From NCBI RefSeq assembly GCF_900115685.1, contig NZ_FOXJ01000001.1, forward strand, positions 1,707,796-1,771,795: a stretch of 64,000 nt of DNA, written 5' to 3'. The translations under genes were made by a program, and so were the position numbers. The DNA is from Variovorax sp. 770b2 (GTDB lineage: Bacteria > Pseudomonadota > Gammaproteobacteria > Burkholderiales > Burkholderiaceae_C). The notes under the pieces are model-generated. The model made no database searches. It was not told where the DNA came from and was given only the letters and a program-made list of their open reading frames with translations. Positions 44,160 to 52,484 of this stretch are shown here, piece by piece; the stretch's first letter is position 1; each line of letters opens with the position of its first letter.

Positions 44160-47100
44160 TCAGGCGTCGGCCGGCACCGGGTCCGGCTTCAGGAGGTGCC
44201 GCGCCAGCAGCACCGCCACATGCACCGCCTCGCGCTGCGCCCCGTCTCCGATCTGGTGGCGGCAGCTGGTGCCGTCGGCCACCACCACCGCATCGGGCTT
44301 CGCGCGGATGGCCGGCAGCAGGCTCGCCTCGGCCATCTGCATCGACACGTCGAAGTGGCTCGCCTCGTAGCCGAAGCTGCCGGCCATGCCGCAGCAGGAG
44401 CTTTCGATCAGCTCGGGCTCGGCGCCGGGAATGAGCTTGAGCACCTCCATGATCGGGCTCACCGCGCCGAAGGCCTTCTGGTGGCAATGGCCGTGCAGGA
44501 GGATCGGCGCAGCGGAGGGCTTGAGCGCCAGCGCGAAGCGGCCGGCCTTGAGTTCGCGCGCGATGAATTCCTCGAACAGCAGCGCCTGCTTCGCCACGGT
44601 CTGCGCCTTGTCGCCGAAGCCCATCACCAGCGTCTCGTCGCGCAGCGTGAGCAGGCACGAAGGCTCCAGGCCGACGATGGGAATGCCGGCCTCCGCGAGC
44701 GGCAGCAACGCATCGATCAGTGCTTCGGCGCGCACCTTCGCCTCGTCCACCATGCCGCTCGCCAGGAAGGTCCGGCCGCAGCAATGGTGTCCGCCGCCCT
44801 TGCCGCCGCTCTTTTCGACGGTGTGCAGCACATAGCCCGCGGCTTCGAGCACGCGCGCCGCCGCGAAGGCGTTCTCGCTCTCGAAGGTGCCGTTGAAGGT
44901 GTCCACGAAGAGCACCGCCGCCTTGCCGCCCCGCGCCGCCACCGAGAGCACCGAGGCCTGGTCCGCGAACAACCCGGGCTCGTTGCCCTTCGCGCGCCAG
45001 AAGGTGTCGCTGCGCCATTCGGGCAGCGAGCGCTTCGCCGAAAAGCCCAGCAGCTTTTCGCCGAGCCAGGCCGCGCCGGGCACGCTGTTGCGCAGGTTCA
45101 AGAGCCACGGCATGCGGCTTGCCCTGTGCGCGTAGTCGGGCATGTAGGCGACGAGCTTGTCTTTCAGCGTGTGGCCGTGGCGCTTCTTGTAATGGTCGAG
45201 AAACTCGATCTTCATCTTCGCCATGTCCACGCCCGTGGGGCAATCGCGCTTGCAGCCCTTGCAGCCGACGCACAGGTCCATGGTCTCGTGCATGGCCTCG
45301 CCGGTGAAGGCATCGGCGCCGAGCTGGCCCGAGAGCGCCAGGCGCAGCGTGTTGGCGCGGCCGCGCGTCAAGTGCTGCTCGTCGCGCGTCACGCGGTAGC
45401 TCGGGCACATGGTGCCGGCATCGAACTTGCGGCAGTGGCCGTTGTTGTTGCACATCTCCACGGCCTTGGCGAGGCCGCCTGTGCTGTCGCCGCCGGTGCC
45501 GGGCGCGGTGGTCGCCTCGGTCACCGGGTCGGCGTTGACGTTCCAGGCCGACCAGTCGAGCACCGGCTTGAGCTCGATGCGACGGTAGGGCTTGGGCGCC
45601 GTCGGCGGCGCGAAGCGGAACAGCGAGCCGTCGTCCATGCGCGGCGGGTCGATGATCTTGCCGGGGTTGAACAGGTCGATCGGGTCGAGCTTCTGCTTGA
45701 TCGCGCGGAAGGCCTCGTTGATGGCCGGGCCGAACTGCCATTCGATCCACTCGCCGCGGCACAGGCCGTCGCCGTGCTCGCCGCTGAACGCGCCCTTGTA
45801 CTTGCGCACCAGTGCGCTGGCCTCTTCGGCGATGGCGCGCATCTTCGTGGCGCCGTCCGCCCGCATGTCCAGGATCGGCCGCACGTGCAGCGTGCCGACC
45901 GAGGCGTGCGCGTACCAGGTGCCGCGGCTGCCGTACCTGGCGAACACCTCGGTCAGCGCGTCGGTGTATTCGGCCAGGTGCTCCAGCGGCACCGCGCAGT
46001 CCTCGATGAAGCTCACCGGCTTGCCGTCGCCCTTCAGGCTCATCATGATGTTGAGGCCGGCCTTGCGCACTTCCCACAGGTTCTTCTGGCGTGCGTCATC
46101 GGGCATCTCGACCACGCTGCCCGGCAGGCCCAGGTCGCCCATCAGCTCGACGAGTTGCCTCAGTTGCGGCAGCAGCGCGGTCTTGTCGGCGCCGGAGAAC
46201 TCGACCAGCAGGATCGCGGCGGGCTTGCCGATCAGCGCGGTCTCCACCGTCGGCTTGAACGCGGGGTTCGCCAGGCTCAGCTCGATCATCGTGCGGTCGA
46301 CCAGCTCCACCGCCGTCGGCCCTAGCTTCACGATGTGCTGCGCCGCATCCATGGCCGCGTGGAAGGTCGGGAAGTTCACGATGCCCAGCACCTTTGCGCG
46401 CGGCAGCGGCGCGAGCTTGAGCTTCAGGCTCCTGGTGTACGCGAGCGTGCCTTCCGAGCCGATCAGCAGGTGCGCGAGGTTCACGCTGCCGTCGGCGGTG
46501 TAGGGCTTCTCGCTCTGGTTGTCGAAGATGTCCAGGTTGTAGCCGGCCACGCGGCGCATCACCTTGGGCCAGTTCTCTGCCATCGCATCGCGGTGCTGCC
46601 GCGCCAGGCCGCGCACGAACTGCGCAATGCCCGCCGCGCGCACGCCCATCGTGCCCACCGGGCCGAACTCGACCAGCTCGCCATTGGACAGCCACGCGCT
46701 CGCGCCCAGCACGTTGTGCACCATGTTCCCGTAGGCAATGGAGCGCGAGCCGCAGGAGTTGTTGCCCGCCATGCCGCCCAGCGTGGCCTGCGCGCTGGTC
46801 GATACATCGACCGGGTACCAGAGCCCGAGCGGCTTGAGCTTCGCGTTCAGGTGGTCCAGCACGAGGCCGGGCTCGACCGTGGCCGTGCACTCCTGCGCGT
46901 TCACTTCGAGCACGCGGCGAAAGTGCTTGCTGTTGTCGATCACCAGCGCCGCGCCCGTGGTCTGCCCGCACTGGCTCGTGCCGCCGCCGCGTGCGAGCAC
47001 CGGCACCTTCAGGTCGCGCGCGATGTCGATGGCGGTCGCGATGTCTTTGTCGTTCGTCGGCACGAAGGCGCCGACCGGGGTGATCTGGTAGATCGACGCG

Positions 47101-47249
47101 TCGGTGGCGTAGCGCCCGCGCGAGCCGTCGTCGAACAGCACCTCGCCCTGCGTCTCGGCGCGCAGCCGGCGCGCGAGCAGTTCGCAGGTGTCGTTGGGCG
47201 GAAGAACGGTTCCGGCTGGCTGCATGTGGCTGGCGGGGTCGATGCGCAT
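44160..47249 (-). CDS. FAD-linked 2-hydroxyacid dehydrogenase fused to Fe-S GlpC-like domain
   Basis: 1029 residues. N-terminal FAD-binding domain type 4 (P-V-L-A-R-G-G-G-T-S-Q, G-G-M-A-G-N-N-S-C-G-S) and FAD-oxidase C-terminal domain (H-A-S-V-G-T-L-H-V-R-P, G-E-H-G-D-G) resemble D-lactate/D-2-hydroxyglutarate/glycolate dehydrogenase. It is followed by two 4Fe-4S motifs (C-N-N-N-G-H-C...M-C-P-S and C-V-G-C-K-G-C-K-R-D-C-P) and two CCG domains (C-C-G-R, S-S-C-C-G-M-A-G). It thus carries in one chain the dehydrogenase and the electron-transfer module. Adjacent GntR, aminotransferase and binding protein suggest oxidation of a 2-hydroxyacid such as glycolate, to a 2-oxoacid for transamination (inference). 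Confidence 0.87.
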   Translation of the reverse strand: MRIDPASHMQPAGTVLPPNDTCELLARRLRAETQGEVLFDDGSRGRYATDASIYQITPVGAFVPTNDKDIATAIDIARDLKVPVLARGGGTSQCGQTTGAALVIDNSKHFRRVLEVNAQECTATVEPGLVLDHLNAKLKPLGLWYPVDVSTSAQATLGGMAGNNSCGSRSIAYGNMVHNVLGASAWLSNGELVEFGPVGTMGVRAAGIAQFVRGLARQHRDAMAENWPKVMRRVAGYNLDIFDNQSEKPYTADGSVNLAHLLIGSEGTLAYTRSLKLKLAPLPRAKVLGIVNFPTFHAAMDAAQHIVKLGPTAVELVDRTMIELSLANPAFKPTVETALIGKPAAILLVEFSGADKTALLPQLRQLVELMGDLGLPGSVVEMPDDARQKNLWEVRKAGLNIMMSLKGDGKPVSFIEDCAVPLEHLAEYTDALTEVFARYGSRGTWYAHASVGTLHVRPILDMRADGATKMRAIAEEASALVRKYKGAFSGEHGDGLCRGEWIEWQFGPAINEAFRAIKQKLDPIDLFNPGKIIDPPRMDDGSLFRFAPPTAPKPYRRIELKPVLDWSAWNVNADPVTEATTAPGTGGDSTGGLAKAVEMCNNNGHCRKFDAGTMCPSYRVTRDEQHLTRGRANTLRLALSGQLGADAFTGEAMHETMDLCVGCKGCKRDCPTGVDMAKMKIEFLDHYKKRHGHTLKDKLVAYMPDYAHRASRMPWLLNLRNSVPGAAWLGEKLLGFSAKRSLPEWRSDTFWRAKGNEPGLFADQASVLSVAARGGKAAVLFVDTFNGTFESENAFAAARVLEAAGYVLHTVEKSGGKGGGHHCCGRTFLASGMVDEAKVRAEALIDALLPLAEAGIPIVGLEPSCLLTLRDETLVMGFGDKAQTVAKQALLFEEFIARELKAGRFALALKPSAAPILLHGHCHQKAFGAVSPIMEVLKLIPGAEPELIESSCCGMAGSFGYEASHFDVSMQMAEASLLPAIRAKPDAVVVADGTSCRHQIGDGAQREAVHVAVLLARHLLKPDPVPADA

Positions 47250-47264
47250 GATGGATGTGTGGGG

Positions 47265-47960
47265 TCAGTTCGCCTTGCTGGCCTGGGGATAGATCTCGCC
47301 GGCGCGCAAGAGCTCCAGCACGGTGTCGCGCTTGCGCAGCACGTGCGCGATGAGCACCTTGCGCATGGCCTGCGCGTCGCGCGCGGCCAGCGCCTGGATC
47401 ATCTGTTCGTGCTCGTCGACCGCGTGCTTCCACTTGGCCTCGTTCTGGTTGGTGCGAAAGCGCAGCGACTGCACGCGCGCATTGATCGAGCGGTAGGTGC
47501 CCGCGAGCACCGGGTTGCCCGCGGCCTCGTTGATGGCCGTGTGGATGCGCGCGTTCAGGCGGTAGTAGCCCGAGAGATCGCGCCGCGAAAAGCAGGCCAG
47601 CATCTCGTAGTGCAGCGCGCGCACCTCGGCCAGTGCCTCGTCGGTGATGCGCTTGGCAGCGAGCTCGCCCGACATGCCCTCCAGCATCGCCAGCACCTCG
47701 AAGGTGTCGAGCACGTCGGCCTCGGTGAGCTTCACGGCCACCGCGCCGCGGTTGGGCAACAGGTCGACCAGCCCCTCGGCCGCGAGCAGCTTGATGGCCT
47801 CCCGCAGCGGCGTGCGCGAGACGCGCAGTTGCAGGCACAGCTCGCGCTCGTTGAGCTTGGCGCCCGGTGCGATGTGCCCCTCGACCAGCATGGTGCGAAG
47901 GCGCGCGGCCACCTGGTCATGCAGGGCGAGCCTGGAGATCTCGATGATTTCAGCAGTCAT
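47265..47960 (-). CDS. GntR-family regulator (FCD domain)
   Basis: 231 residues. The winged-helix N-terminus (A-P-G-A-K-L-N-E-R-E-L-C-L-Q-L-R-V-S-R-T-P-L-R-E-A-I) is followed by an FCD effector domain with conserved D, H-x-x-I-H-T-A and H-E-Q-M metal/ligand residues. Start at 47960; a longer frame to 47981 would run through the operator. It lies between the dehydrogenase (same strand) and the aminotransferase (divergent), with two matching operators in the gap, so it most likely controls both, and itself. Confidence 0.9.
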   Translation of the reverse strand: MTAEIIEISRLALHDQVAARLRTMLVEGHIAPGAKLNERELCLQLRVSRTPLREAIKLLAAEGLVDLLPNRGAVAVKLTEADVLDTFEVLAMLEGMSGELAAKRITDEALAEVRALHYEMLACFSRRDLSGYYRLNARIHTAINEAAGNPVLAGTYRSINARVQSLRFRTNQNEAKWKHAVDEHEQMIQALAARDAQAMRKVLIAHVLRKRDTVLELLRAGEIYPQASKAN

Positions 47961-47977
47961 GGGTTTTCCCTTTGAAT

Positions 47978-47990
47978 GCATTTTGAATGC
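47978..47990. promoter_or_regulatory. Operator 1 (GCATTTTGAATGC)
   Basis: Palindrome GCATT-TTG-AATGC, 18 bp upstream of the gntR ATG, preceded by another half-like TTGAATGC. An identical 13-bp palindrome, followed by AAAA as here, lies 66 bp away at 48044. Likely GntR (FCD) binding site. Confidence 0.75.
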
Positions 47991-48043
47991 AAAAAATAGG
48001 CACTACAACCCTATCAATTAAGGGTAAACCATCAAACAAAAAA

Positions 48044-48056
48044 GCATTTTGAATGC
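48044..48056. promoter_or_regulatory. Operator 2 (GCATTTTGAATGC)
   Basis: Identical copy of the 47978 palindrome, 26 bp upstream of the aminotransferase ATG. The two sites flank a short AT-rich stretch that presumably holds both divergent promoters, so occupancy of both would repress in both directions. Confidence 0.75.
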
Positions 48057-48082
48057 AAAACTGAAAAGCGAAAGGACAGTCC

Positions 48083-49327
48083 ATGCTGCAACTCGACATC
48101 CATCCCACCGGCCGCCATTTCCTCCAGATTCCCGGCCCGAGCCCTGTGCCCGACCGCATCCTGCGGGCCATGAGCCTGCCCACCATCGACCACCGCGGGC
48201 CCGAGTTCGGCACGCTCGGCCTGAAGGTGCTCGGCGGCATCAAGCAGATCTTCAAGACGAAGCACCCGGTCGCGATCTACCCCGCGTCGGGCACCGGCGC
48301 CTGGGAGGCCGCGCTCGCCAACACGCTGAGCCCGGGCGACCACGTGCTCATGTACGAGACCGGCCACTTCGCCTCGCTCTGGCAGAAGATGGCCGCGCGC
48401 CTGGGCCTCTCGACCGAATTCCTGGCCGTGTCCGGCACCGACGAGCACCTGCCGAATGCACCGAGCTGGCGCCGCGGCGTGCAGGCCGAGCTCATCGAGG
48501 CGCGCCTGCGCAAGGACACCGAGAAGAAGATCAAGGCCGTGTGCGTGGTGCACAACGAAACCTCCACCGGCGTCACCTCCGACATCGCTTCTGTGCGCAA
48601 GGCCATCGATGCGGCCGGCCACCCCGCCCTCTTGATGGTCGACAGCATCTCGGGCCTTGCGAGCGCCGATTTCCGGCACGACGAATGGGGCGTGGACGTG
48701 ACCATCAGCGGCTCGCAGAAGGGCCTGATGCTGCCGCCGGGCATCAGCTTCAACGCGCTCTCGCCGCGTGCCCTCGAAGTGGCAAAGACCGCGAAGCTGC
48801 CGCGCGCCTTCTGGGCCTGGGACGAGATCGTCGAGATGAACAAGGACGGCTACTGGCCCTACACGCCCAACACCAACCTGCTCTACGGCCTGTCCGAATC
48901 GCTCGACATGATCCTCGGCGAAGGGCTGGACAACGTGTTCGCGCGCCACCAGCGCTGGGGCGCGGGCGTGCGCGCCGCGGTCAATGCCTGGGGCCTGCCG
49001 ATCCAGTGCGCGGACCCGGCCGTGTATTCGCCGGTGCTCACCGGCGTGATCACGCCCGAAGGCGTCGATGCCGACGCGCTGCGCCGCTTGATCCACCAGC
49101 GCTTCGATCTCTCGCTCGGCACCGGCCTCGGAAAGCTCAAGGGCCGCATGTTCCGCATGGGCCACCTGGGCGACAGCAACGACCTGACCCTCGTGGCCAT
49201 GGTCGCGGGCGTCGAGATGGGCATGAAGCTCTCGGGCATCAAGCTCGCGGGCAGCGGCGTGCAGGCGGCGATGGACCATTTCGCCAACCACGCGGCAGCG
49301 CCCGTCGGCTTGCAGAAAGCCGCCTAG
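48083..49327 (+). CDS. Class V aminotransferase (serine/alanine/aspartate--glyoxylate type)
   Basis: 414 residues. Start I-P-G-P-S-P-V-P, then T-I-D-H-R-G-P-E-F-G, V-D-S-I-S-G-L, and PLP Lys in I-S-G-S-Q-K-G-L-M-L-P-P-G define the serine--glyoxylate/alanine--glyoxylate aminotransferase group, to which BhcA (aspartate--glyoxylate) also belongs. The donor amino acid is not determinable here. Operator 2 is just upstream. Neighbouring dehydrogenase could make glyoxylate or another 2-oxoacid for it. Confidence 0.88.
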   Translation: MLQLDIHPTGRHFLQIPGPSPVPDRILRAMSLPTIDHRGPEFGTLGLKVLGGIKQIFKTKHPVAIYPASGTGAWEAALANTLSPGDHVLMYETGHFASLWQKMAARLGLSTEFLAVSGTDEHLPNAPSWRRGVQAELIEARLRKDTEKKIKAVCVVHNETSTGVTSDIASVRKAIDAAGHPALLMVDSISGLASADFRHDEWGVDVTISGSQKGLMLPPGISFNALSPRALEVAKTAKLPRAFWAWDEIVEMNKDGYWPYTPNTNLLYGLSESLDMILGEGLDNVFARHQRWGAGVRAAVNAWGLPIQCADPAVYSPVLTGVITPEGVDADALRRLIHQRFDLSLGTGLGKLKGRMFRMGHLGDSNDLTLVAMVAGVEMGMKLSGIKLAGSGVQAAMDHFANHAAAPVGLQKAA

Positions 49328-49437
49328 GCACGAGACACACGCCGGCCGCAGCGTATCGCTCGAACGATACGGCGGCCTTCACCTTGCCGTGCTCCCAGCC
49401 CGGCACGCATCGGACCCCCAACACCACGGAGACAAAG

Positions 49438-50418
49438 ATGATGCAAAGACGTTCCCTCATTCAAGCCGCGGGCGCCGCGGCCGCCACGCTGGGCGTGCCC
49501 CGGCTCTTCGCGCAGGAGTGGCCCTCGGGGCCGGTGCGCATCGTGGTGGGCTTTCCACCGGGCGGCGGCACCGATGCGCTCGCGCGCGTGGTCGCGCAGA
49601 AGCTCACGATCATGTGGGGCCAGCAGGTCATCGTCGAGAACAAGGGCGGTGTCGCGGGCGTGCTCGCAGCCGACTACGTGGCCCAGCAGCCCAGCGACGG
49701 CAGCACGCTGCTGATGGCGCACATCAACAGCCACGCGCTCGCACCCAGCCTGCAGCCCAAGCTGCGCTACAACGTGGAGCGCGACTTCGTGCCGATCGTG
49801 CTCGTGGGCGTCACTCCGAACCTGCTGATCGCGAACCCGGGACAGAAGGCGCTGAGCGTGAAAGACATCGTCGCCGCCTGCAAGGCCGCGCCCGGCACGG
49901 TGAGCTTCGGCTCGGCCGGCGCGGGCTCCGCGCAGCACCTGGCGCTGGAGATGTTCAAGCTGCAGGGCGGTGTCGATGCACTGCATGTGCCGTACAAGGG
50001 CAGCGGCCCGCTGCTGGCCGACCTGATGGGCGGGCAGATCCAGTACAGCTTCGAAACGATGACGGCCGCCACGCCGCATGTGAAGAACGGCCGCGTGATC
50101 GCGGTCGCCCAGACGCGCACGAAGCGCGCCAAGGGCCACCCCAACGTGCCGACCATGCAGGAGCAAGGCTTCGCGGGTTTCGAGGCCACCACCTGGTACG
50201 GCCTCGCCGGCCCCGGCAAGCTGCCGCCCGCGATTGCGCAGAAGGTGAATCGCGACGTGAACACCGTGCTTGCCATGCCCGATGTGCAGGAGCGCATGGA
50301 CACCTACGGCGCCGAAGACGGCGGCGGTTCGCAGGACAAGTTCAAGCAGTTCATCAGCACCGAGATCGCCAAGTGGGCGAAGGTGGTGAAGGACGGCAAC
50401 GTGCACGTGGAAACCTGA
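49438..50418 (+). CDS. Bug-type tripartite tricarboxylate transporter substrate-binding protein
   Basis: 326 residues. Tat/Sec-like leader (M-M-Q-R-R-S-L-I-Q-A-A-G-A-A-A-A-T-L-G) and Bug-fold motifs V-G-F-P-P-G-G-G-T-D, V-E-N-K-G-G, H-V-P-Y-K-G-S-G-P. Bug proteins bind small carboxylates for TctAB transporters, but no TctA/TctB is nearby, as for many orphan Bugs in Comamonadaceae and Burkholderiales. Placed 110 bp after the aminotransferase on the same strand, probably the same regulon. GGAGAC lies before the ATG. Confidence 0.9.
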   Translation: MMQRRSLIQAAGAAAATLGVPRLFAQEWPSGPVRIVVGFPPGGGTDALARVVAQKLTIMWGQQVIVENKGGVAGVLAADYVAQQPSDGSTLLMAHINSHALAPSLQPKLRYNVERDFVPIVLVGVTPNLLIANPGQKALSVKDIVAACKAAPGTVSFGSAGAGSAQHLALEMFKLQGGVDALHVPYKGSGPLLADLMGGQIQYSFETMTAATPHVKNGRVIAVAQTRTKRAKGHPNVPTMQEQGFAGFEATTWYGLAGPGKLPPAIAQKVNRDVNTVLAMPDVQERMDTYGAEDGGGSQDKFKQFISTEIAKWAKVVKDGNVHVET

Positions 50419-50450
50419 GGCCTCTGTTCGGGGCGACGATCACGCCGACG

Positions 50451-50660
50451 GGGTACCTTGCTCCGCGAATGTCCCCCGGGGCTTCGCCCCTCCTCCTTGA
50501 TTTCGCTGCGCAAGGCACCCCATCGGCGTGCTCGTTTTCAGAGCGGTCGTTGATCAGCGATATGCCGACAGCGCGTCCAAGTGCGAAGGGCATCGGGTGC
50601 TTCCCGCAGCGAAATCAAGGAGGAGGCGAAGCCGGGGGACATTCGCGGAGGGGAGTACCC
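50451..50660. repeat. Long imperfect inverted repeat, about 70-nt arms
   Basis: Arm 1 (50451-50521) and the reverse complement of arm 2 (50591-50660) are near identical: both contain CTCCGCGAATGTCCCCC, then GGCTTCGCC, then TCCTCCTTGATTTCGCTGCG and GCACCC, differing by a few substitutions and two 2-nt indels. The central about 69 nt holds a further small dyad (TCGGC...GCCGA). There is no coding frame of note. It sits between two plus-strand genes; possible roles are a transcription-ending hairpin, a MITE or REP-type element. It fills most of the 290-bp gap 50419-50708. Confidence 0.85.
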
Positions 50661-50708
50661 GGTGGCCTTCGCACCCGCCCTGAACAGAGCAACTGACAAA
50701 ATCCAAAG

Positions 50709-51482
50709 ATGAATCCACAAATGACCGCCCTCGCCGACGCCTTGATCGCCGCGCGCCGCAGCAACCGCACCCTCGACGCCGCCCCCTGGACCGATGCGTT
50801 GCAAGACGCCAGCCAGGCCTACGAAGTGCAGGACGCGGTGGCCGCGGCGCTCGACTGGTTCGGTGACGACGGCGCCCTTCCGGGCCACTGGAAATCCGGC
50901 GGCGGCTCGCGCAGCGTGACGCTCACGCATGCGCCGCTGCCACCGTCCGGCGTGCGCCAGAGCCCGGCCAATTTCGACGACCTCGTGTTCCATACGCCCG
51001 GCATCGAATCCGAAATCGCGCTGCGCCTCGGCCAGGACGTGACACCCGCACAGGCCGCGAAGCTCGACCACGACAACGCGGCCTCGCTCATCGACGCCAT
51101 GGCCGTCTCCATCGAGATCGTCGATGCGCGCTGGCAGGACCTCGCCTCCACGCCCGCCCTCTTGCGCCTGGCCGATTCGCAAGTCCACGGCGCACTCGTG
51201 CTCGGCGAATGGCAACCTTACGCCGCCGTCGACTGGGCCTCGCAGCGCTGCGAAACGCGCATCGGCGACGGCGAGGTCGTCGTGCGCGAAGGCACCCATC
51301 CGCTGGCGGACCCGGCGTGGCTGCTGCCGATCTGGCTGCGCCACATCACGCGGCACGGCCAGACCGCGCGCGCCGGCACGGTCGTCACCACCGGCTCCTG
51401 GGTCGGCGTGCTGCCCTGCCGCCGCGGCGATCAGGTGACGGCCGAGTTCCCCGGCATCGGCGCGGTCCGCTTGCGCGTGTAG
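50709..51482 (+). CDS. 2-keto-4-pentenoate hydratase / fumarylacetoacetate hydrolase-family protein
   Basis: 257 residues. MhpD-like features: N-terminal helical part with A-Y-E-V-Q-D-A-V, W-K-S-G-G-G, then G-I-E-S-E-I-A-L-R-L-G (metal-binding E-x-E), V-S-I-E-I-V-D-A-R-W and A-D-S-Q-V-H-G-A-L-V-L-G. This family hydrates 2-oxopent-4-enoate in meta-cleavage pathways or decarboxylates related oxoacids. No other meta-pathway genes lie nearby. Its last 52 bp overlap the convergent LysR gene. Confidence 0.85.
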   Translation: MNPQMTALADALIAARRSNRTLDAAPWTDALQDASQAYEVQDAVAAALDWFGDDGALPGHWKSGGGSRSVTLTHAPLPPSGVRQSPANFDDLVFHTPGIESEIALRLGQDVTPAQAAKLDHDNAASLIDAMAVSIEIVDARWQDLASTPALLRLADSQVHGALVLGEWQPYAAVDWASQRCETRIGDGEVVVREGTHPLADPAWLLPIWLRHITRHGQTARAGTVVTTGSWVGVLPCRRGDQVTAEFPGIGAVRLRV

Positions 51483-52393
51483 CGCCCGTCTCCCACGCCC
51501 GAGCAGGCCACCAAAAAGTCGAGCACCGCGCGCACCCGCGCGGGCAGCGTGCCGGCCTTGCCGATGTACACCGCGTGGATCGGCTCGATCTCGCCCGGGT
51601 TGAATTCCTCCAGCAGCGGCACCAGCCGCCCGGCATCGATGTCGTGCTGGATGTGATAGAGCGACAGCCGCGCCACGCCAGCACCTGCGATCGCAAGTTG
51701 CCGCAGCGTCTCGCCGTCGCCCGCGCGCACCGGGCCCGCCACCGGGATCGCGATCGTCCGGCCGTCGACGCGCAGCGGCCAGTCGGGCGCGTTGCGGCGG
51801 TAGGTCCAGCCGAGCCGGTTGTGCGCCTCCAGCTCTTGCGGTGTGCGCGGCGTGCCGTACTTCGCAAGGTAGTCGGGCGCGGCCACGATGCACTGGTTCG
51901 TTTCGCCAAGCCGCCGCGCCACCAGGTCGGACGACGGCAGCTGGCCCCAGCGGATCGCGATGTCCGCGCGCTCGTCCATCAGGTCGACGATGCGGTCGGT
52001 CAGCGCGATGTCGAGCGTGATCTCCGGATGCATCTCGAGCAGGCGCGGCACCAGCGGCACCAGCTTGTGATGCCCGAACGACACGCTCGCATTGATGCTC
52101 ACCCGCCCGCGCGGCGCCGCGCCGGCGGCGGCACAGCGCTCGGCCTCGTCCATGTCGGCCAGCACGCGCGTGCTGCGCTCGTAGAAATGCAGCCCTTCGG
52201 GCGTGAGCTGCAGCTTGCGGGTGGACCGGTGCACCAGCTGGATGCCCAGCCGCAGTTCGAGCCGCGCCACCAGCTTGCTGATGGCCGAGGGCGTCATGTC
52301 CAGCAGGCGCGCCGCCGCGGAGAATCCGCCGGACTCGACCACCTGCACGAAGGCCTCCATTTCGCCGGAGCGGTTGACGTCGAGGCGTGGCAT
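51431..52393 (-). CDS. LysR-family transcriptional regulator
   Basis: 320 residues from the ATG at 52393 (eight codons after a longer alternative). Helix-turn-helix G-G-F-S-A-A-A-R-L-L-D-M-T-P-S-A-I-S-K-L-V, then an effector domain with D-I-A-I-R-W-G-Q-L. The C-terminal tail overlaps the hydratase gene by 52 bp convergently. It is divergent from the MFS gene at 52485, its probable target, across 91 bp. Confidence 0.9.
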   Translation of the reverse strand: MPRLDVNRSGEMEAFVQVVESGGFSAAARLLDMTPSAISKLVARLELRLGIQLVHRSTRKLQLTPEGLHFYERSTRVLADMDEAERCAAAGAAPRGRVSINASVSFGHHKLVPLVPRLLEMHPEITLDIALTDRIVDLMDERADIAIRWGQLPSSDLVARRLGETNQCIVAAPDYLAKYGTPRTPQELEAHNRLGWTYRRNAPDWPLRVDGRTIAIPVAGPVRAGDGETLRQLAIAGAGVARLSLYHIQHDIDAGRLVPLLEEFNPGEIEPIHAVYIGKAGTLPARVRAVLDFLVACSGVGDGRYTRKRTAPMPGNSAVT

Positions 52394-52484
52394 GGGGACT
52401 CCTGTCTGTGATTTCAAATCACAAGTGCGTGTACTGGCGGCATTCTAGTCACAGGCCTCGAATGTCTTCACAGTACGGGTCATC

